A DNA stretch of 64,000 nucleotides from Leucobacter sp. Psy1 (lineage in GTDB: Bacteria > Actinomycetota > Actinomycetes > Actinomycetales > Microbacteriaceae), in the NCBI RefSeq assembly GCF_020096995.1, contig NZ_CP083692.1, forward strand, positions 1,302,001-1,366,000, written 5' to 3'. The position numbers and the translations under genes were made by a program. Of the stretch, positions 62,001-64,000 are shown one piece after another (within the stretch, counting starts at the first letter, position 1; every line of letters begins with the position of its first letter). A model generated the notes under the pieces. That model did no database searches, had not been told where the DNA came from, and saw only the letters and a program-made list of their open reading frames with translations.

Positions 62001-62579
62001 TTCCTCGCCGAAACGCGTCGCATGCGGCCCGAGCTGGCGCAGGTGGTCTCCGATCTCGCCTATGAGGGGCGACTGTTCGCGCACCCCGCAGCCGCGCGCC
62101 GCGAGTTCGTCGGCATCGGCCCGGCGGGCCTCACCTGGCACCCCGTGTCACACTGGGGCAACGCGACATTCTCCGTCGAGGAAGCCGCTGAGGTCGTGCG
62201 CATCGCCAGGGACGTCCTCTCGAGCCGCACCGTCGCGCCAGGCGACCTCATCGTGGTCGCGGCGTACAACGCACAGGTCGAGTGCCTGGTCGAGGCGCTC
62301 TCCGAGGCTGGGCTTCCCGAGATCCCTGTTGGCACGGTCGACCGGTTCCAAGGGCAGGAGGCGGTCATCGCGATCGTGAGTCTCGCAGCGTCGAGTGCGC
62401 AGGACGCTCCGCGCGGACTCGACTTCCTGCTCATGCGCAACCGGCTCAACGTCGCCATCAGCCGGGCCCAGTGGGCGACCCATCTCGTCGGGTCAGCGCA
62501 CCTCGGCGACGGCCTCCCGTCGACCGCAGAGGGCGTCGCGGCGCTCTCCGGATTCCTCCGCCTGACGGAAGCCGGGTGA
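59058..62579 (+). CDS. TM0106-family RecB-like nuclease / UPF1-like SF1 helicase
   Basis: 1173 residues. RecB-like nuclease region (about 1-260): GDAHENRVL, then EVQDAKLARRAKVTALMQLA with the D-x-K and Q-L-x-x-Y pattern, and a cysteine cluster CGRCEVC. RNase H-like region (about 330-530): FFDFEGDP and DYNRYDCVSTLRL. SF1 helicase (about 790-1165): GPPGTGKTYLA, VIDEAGQFSL, LLLGDPQQLPQ, GTVDRFQGQEA and NVAISRAQW. A TTG start 7 bases after GAGAGGA fits. It is probably a DNA or RNA repair/processing enzyme; the exact role is unknown. It follows the GNAT-AAA+ gene by 82 bases. Confidence 0.9.
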   Translation: MFIQQERLVTSASDLTSASACEFAFLRRVDAKLGRDVAVPPDDDPMLARAARLGDAHENRVLAEYRASHPGDVVEIPRPASMSATDLHDVAAQTVDALRSGAGVVFQATFFDPAQRQARHPEEPDIAFVGFADFLLRTGTGAFEVQDAKLARRAKVTALMQLAAYAEQLERVGVPVSPRATLILGDGSRSEHRIADIAPVFRARRARLHELLLARVAANEPVSWDDPGVVRCGRCEVCEPEIERTRDPLLIAGIRAAQRDRLVAAGYATIDDVASWNGAPVDGMPQGAVARLAAQAAAQARSDDAGVLVFEPHDPAALAAIPTPDPGDLFFDFEGDPLYRASNGTWGIDYLFGMIDTAERFTPLWAHDLAEERLALERFLALVAERRRLHPGMHIYHYAAYERTHLLSIAARHGVGEAAVDQLLRDHVLVDLYPIVRRALCVGSRSYSIKKLEPLYMGDELRDETGVTSGAQSVSEYADATALLASPSAEEQEEGHRRLNGIADYNRYDCVSTLRLRDWLRGIAAEHGVAPYPAEESQDEGPELVLSRVGARLTAQSETVSDPRDRQAAALAASAIDYHQREQKSFWWSHFARLVDPIDDWAETRDVLVVDPDRSRVVEEWHVPPRARSERRHLRLGGEFGPGSTVKAGGRGFLVYEHPGPYRQRGAAPGARVAREVTILERHEDGVTVMETLPPDTDPYSRLPVALTPGTPPPAGAQKGAIEEWGSAYSAALDLDAAGGASRDPVVDLLRRTPPRLTDGLPLVDPHSEEALRLAGGDEEARTVAAVTESVRRLDRSALAVQGPPGTGKTYLAAHVITRLVSEYGWRVGVVAQSHKVVEHVLGAVAAAGLPKGQIGKVPQTTPEDPDELPFTAIRRAGHASFTAAHGNAGRGCVVGGTAWDFSNETRFARQSLDLLVIDEAGQFSLAPTIAAAVSAERLLLLGDPQQLPQVSQGSHPEPVDTSALGWLLDEHDTMPQHLGYFLAETRRMRPELAQVVSDLAYEGRLFAHPAAARREFVGIGPAGLTWHPVSHWGNATFSVEEAAEVVRIARDVLSSRTVAPGDLIVVAAYNAQVECLVEALSEAGLPEIPVGTVDRFQGQEAVIAIVSLAASSAQDAPRGLDFLLMRNRLNVAISRAQWATHLVGSAHLGDGLPSTAEGVAALSGFLRLTEAG

Positions 62580-62584
62580 GCCGG

Positions 62585-62590
62585 TAGCGT
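62585..62590 (+). promoter_or_regulatory. -10 box of a leaderless promoter for the aminotransferase gene
   Basis: TAGCGT, overlapping the end of the helicase gap, 6 bases before the ATG at 62597. Confidence 0.43.
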
Positions 62591-62596
62591 GGTGCC

Positions 62597-63808
62597 ATGG
62601 ATTCGATGCCGACGCCGCACCATGCCCCAGCCTCAGGACCCGCGCCCGTGCCCTCGGAACGGTCGCGCATTCCACCGTTCCAGGTCATGCGGATCACCGA
62701 CGCCATCGCACGTCGACGCGCTGCCGGGCACGACGTCGTCTCGCTCTGCGCGGGGGAGCCGAGCGCGCGCCCCGTACCCGGTTCGCTGAAGCCCGCCGGG
62801 TACACGGGGCCCCTCGGTACGGCACCGCTGCGTGAAGCGATCGCTGGGCACTCCCGAGACTGGTACGACGTCGAGGTGGATCCCGCGTCGGTCGCGGTCA
62901 CCACCGGTTCCTCCGGCGCGTTCCAGTTGGTGTTCCTCGCGGCGTTCAACCCCGGCGACCGCGTCGCCCTCGCGAGTCCGGGGTACCCGGCCTATCGCAA
63001 CATCTTGACGGCGCTCGGCGTGCACGTCATCGAGTTGCCGACCGGGCCGGACACCCGATATCAGCCCACCCCCGCACTGCTCGACGCGGCCGAGGCCGAG
63101 TTCGGGGCACTGGCGGGTCTCGTGATTGCGTCGCCCGCCAACCCGACCGGCACCATGCTCGGGCGTGCCGAGCTGGCGGAACTCGTCTCCTGGTGCCGGG
63201 CGCGGGGCGTCAGACTCATCAGCGACGAGATCTACCACGGCATCACCTTCGGAGACCCGACGGACCCCGACTTCCGGGGTGTGAGCGCTCGCTCGCTCGA
63301 CCCAGGCGCAATCGTCATCAACTCGTTCTCGAAGTACTGGGGCATGACCGGATGGCGGCTCGGCTGGGCGATCCTCCCCGAAGATCTCATCGCTCCGATG
63401 GAGGCGCTCGCCTCGAACTTCGCGCTCTCGCCGCCGGCTCCCGCTCAGGAGATGGCGCTGACGGCGTTCACTCCCGAGACGTATGCCGAGCGGGATGCGA
63501 TCGTCGCGGGTTTTGGACGTGCCAGGCAGCTCATCCTCGAAGCCGAGCCCGACCTCGCCTGGGGCATCGCCGCTCCGGCGGACGGAGCCTTCTACTACTA
63601 CTACTCCGATCTGGGGCCGCAGTTGGAGCGCTTCGGCACGGCGACGGCGTATGCGGCGGCGCTGCTCGAGCGCGCCGATGTCGCCGTCGTCCCCGGACTC
63701 GACTTTGACCCGGTGGCGGGAGATCGCGCCGTGCGACTGTCGTACGCTGCGGGCGAGGCGGCCGTCGTCGAAGCCCTGGAGCGGATCATCCGCTTCCAGC
63801 GCGGTTGA
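62597..63808 (+). CDS. PLP-dependent aminotransferase, class I/II
   Basis: 403 residues, fold type I. PLP lysine in NSFSKYWGMTGWRLGW; ASPANPTGTMLG (cofactor Asn), SDEIYHGITFG (cofactor Asp and Tyr), and VRLSYAAGEAAV with the carboxylate-binding Arg. It resembles aspartate/aromatic aminotransferases of the AspB group; the substrate is undetermined. The N-terminal 20 residues are Pro/Ala-rich and not conserved. Only 17 bases separate it from the upstream nuclease/helicase gene, but a TAGCGT hexamer 6 bases before the ATG suggests its own promoter. Confidence 0.9.
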   Translation: MDSMPTPHHAPASGPAPVPSERSRIPPFQVMRITDAIARRRAAGHDVVSLCAGEPSARPVPGSLKPAGYTGPLGTAPLREAIAGHSRDWYDVEVDPASVAVTTGSSGAFQLVFLAAFNPGDRVALASPGYPAYRNILTALGVHVIELPTGPDTRYQPTPALLDAAEAEFGALAGLVIASPANPTGTMLGRAELAELVSWCRARGVRLISDEIYHGITFGDPTDPDFRGVSARSLDPGAIVINSFSKYWGMTGWRLGWAILPEDLIAPMEALASNFALSPPAPAQEMALTAFTPETYAERDAIVAGFGRARQLILEAEPDLAWGIAAPADGAFYYYYSDLGPQLERFGTATAYAAALLERADVAVVPGLDFDPVAGDRAVRLSYAAGEAAVVEALERIIRFQRG

Positions 63809-63847
63809 TCAGGGTGACCGGAACCGACCGGGCAGAACTCGGGCTGT

Positions 63848-64000
63848 TCAGCCGAGGCTGACCGGCGTGCCGGCCGAGATGCCGGTGCGCCGCTGGAAGG
63901 CGTCATCCGTGACGAACGCGACGGCGCCGTTCTCCGCCTCCCGCGCGGTCGGGAAGAGGGTCGCGATCACGTCGGGCCCCTCCGCGCCGACGGTGATCGT
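63848..64000 (-). CDS. Unrecognised protein, C-terminal fragment (start off window)
   Basis: An open frame of 50 residues and a TGA stop at 63848-63850 enters from the right edge: TITVGAEGPDVIATLFPTAR, then ENGAVAFVTDDAFQRRTGIS. Codon usage and third-position GC fit a real gene on the minus strand, convergent with the aminotransferase gene. I do not recognise the family from this part. Confidence 0.5.
   Translation of the reverse strand, partial: TITVGAEGPDVIATLFPTAREAENGAVAFVTDDAFQRRTGISAGTPVSLG

Overview
This 64 kb window is ordinary chromosome from a high-GC actinomycete, most likely a Microbacteriaceae member close to Leucobacter. The evidence is the strong GC bias at third codon positions, many GTG starts, a WhiB1/WblE protein, a SigH/RsrA redox pair, polyphosphate glucokinase, the PdxS/PdxT vitamin B6 pathway, a long-type ArgG and DUF3097. 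The genus is inferred. I found 58 protein genes, two of them cut by the window edges. I found no tRNA, rRNA, insertion sequence, phage or CRISPR array. No gap without a gene exceeds about 250 bases.

Layout. 1-6160 (minus strand): a catabolic cluster read right to left. It encodes an APH-fold small-molecule kinase, an overlapping class-III PLP enzyme, an AraC/FeaR-like regulator, a MoaF-family protein and the start of a branched-chain amino acid type ABC importer. 6305-9678: a TetR regulator, an IclR regulator and a 3-hydroxybenzoate 4-monooxygenase-like flavoprotein with operator-like palindromes. 9738-18856: a DeaD-type RNA helicase, a copper amine oxidase, MFS and small proteins, CsaA and a succinic semialdehyde dehydrogenase. 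18899-33603: an MFS carrier, polyphosphate glucokinase, HrpA, an aldo/keto reductase, malate dehydrogenase, ArgG, WhiB, a thiol peroxidase, the aroA-rsgA operon and sigH-rsrA. 33600-44353: an orphan peptide-type binding protein, a degenerate arginase-fold protein, DUF3097, an MFS exporter, a 3-hydroxyisobutyryl-CoA hydrolase-like protein, an orphan DNA methyltransferase, pdxST with a divergent MocR regulator, and a DtxR/MntR regulator.

44354-64000: two adjacent SMR exporter genes preceded by a guanidine-III (ykkC-III) riboswitch, GNAT proteins, a DHA2 drug exporter, and a LysR gene divergent from an Orn/Lys/Arg decarboxylase - amino acid permease - Usp - LysA run. These are followed by a second DEAD helicase, a YchJ protein, a GNAT-AAA+ fusion ATPase, a RecB-like nuclease/SF1 helicase, an aminotransferase, and the C-terminus of an unrecognised gene.

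Three regulatory themes stand out. First, about fifteen genes have a TANNNT hexamer exactly 6-8 bases before the start codon, the layout of leaderless transcripts. Second, sigH is preceded by a GGGAAT-N18-GTT promoter of the SigR/SigH type and has two plausible starts. Third, the SMR pair has a riboswitch next to its Shine-Dalgarno sequence. Convergent genes are often separated by long perfect hairpins (17433, 28481, 54229).
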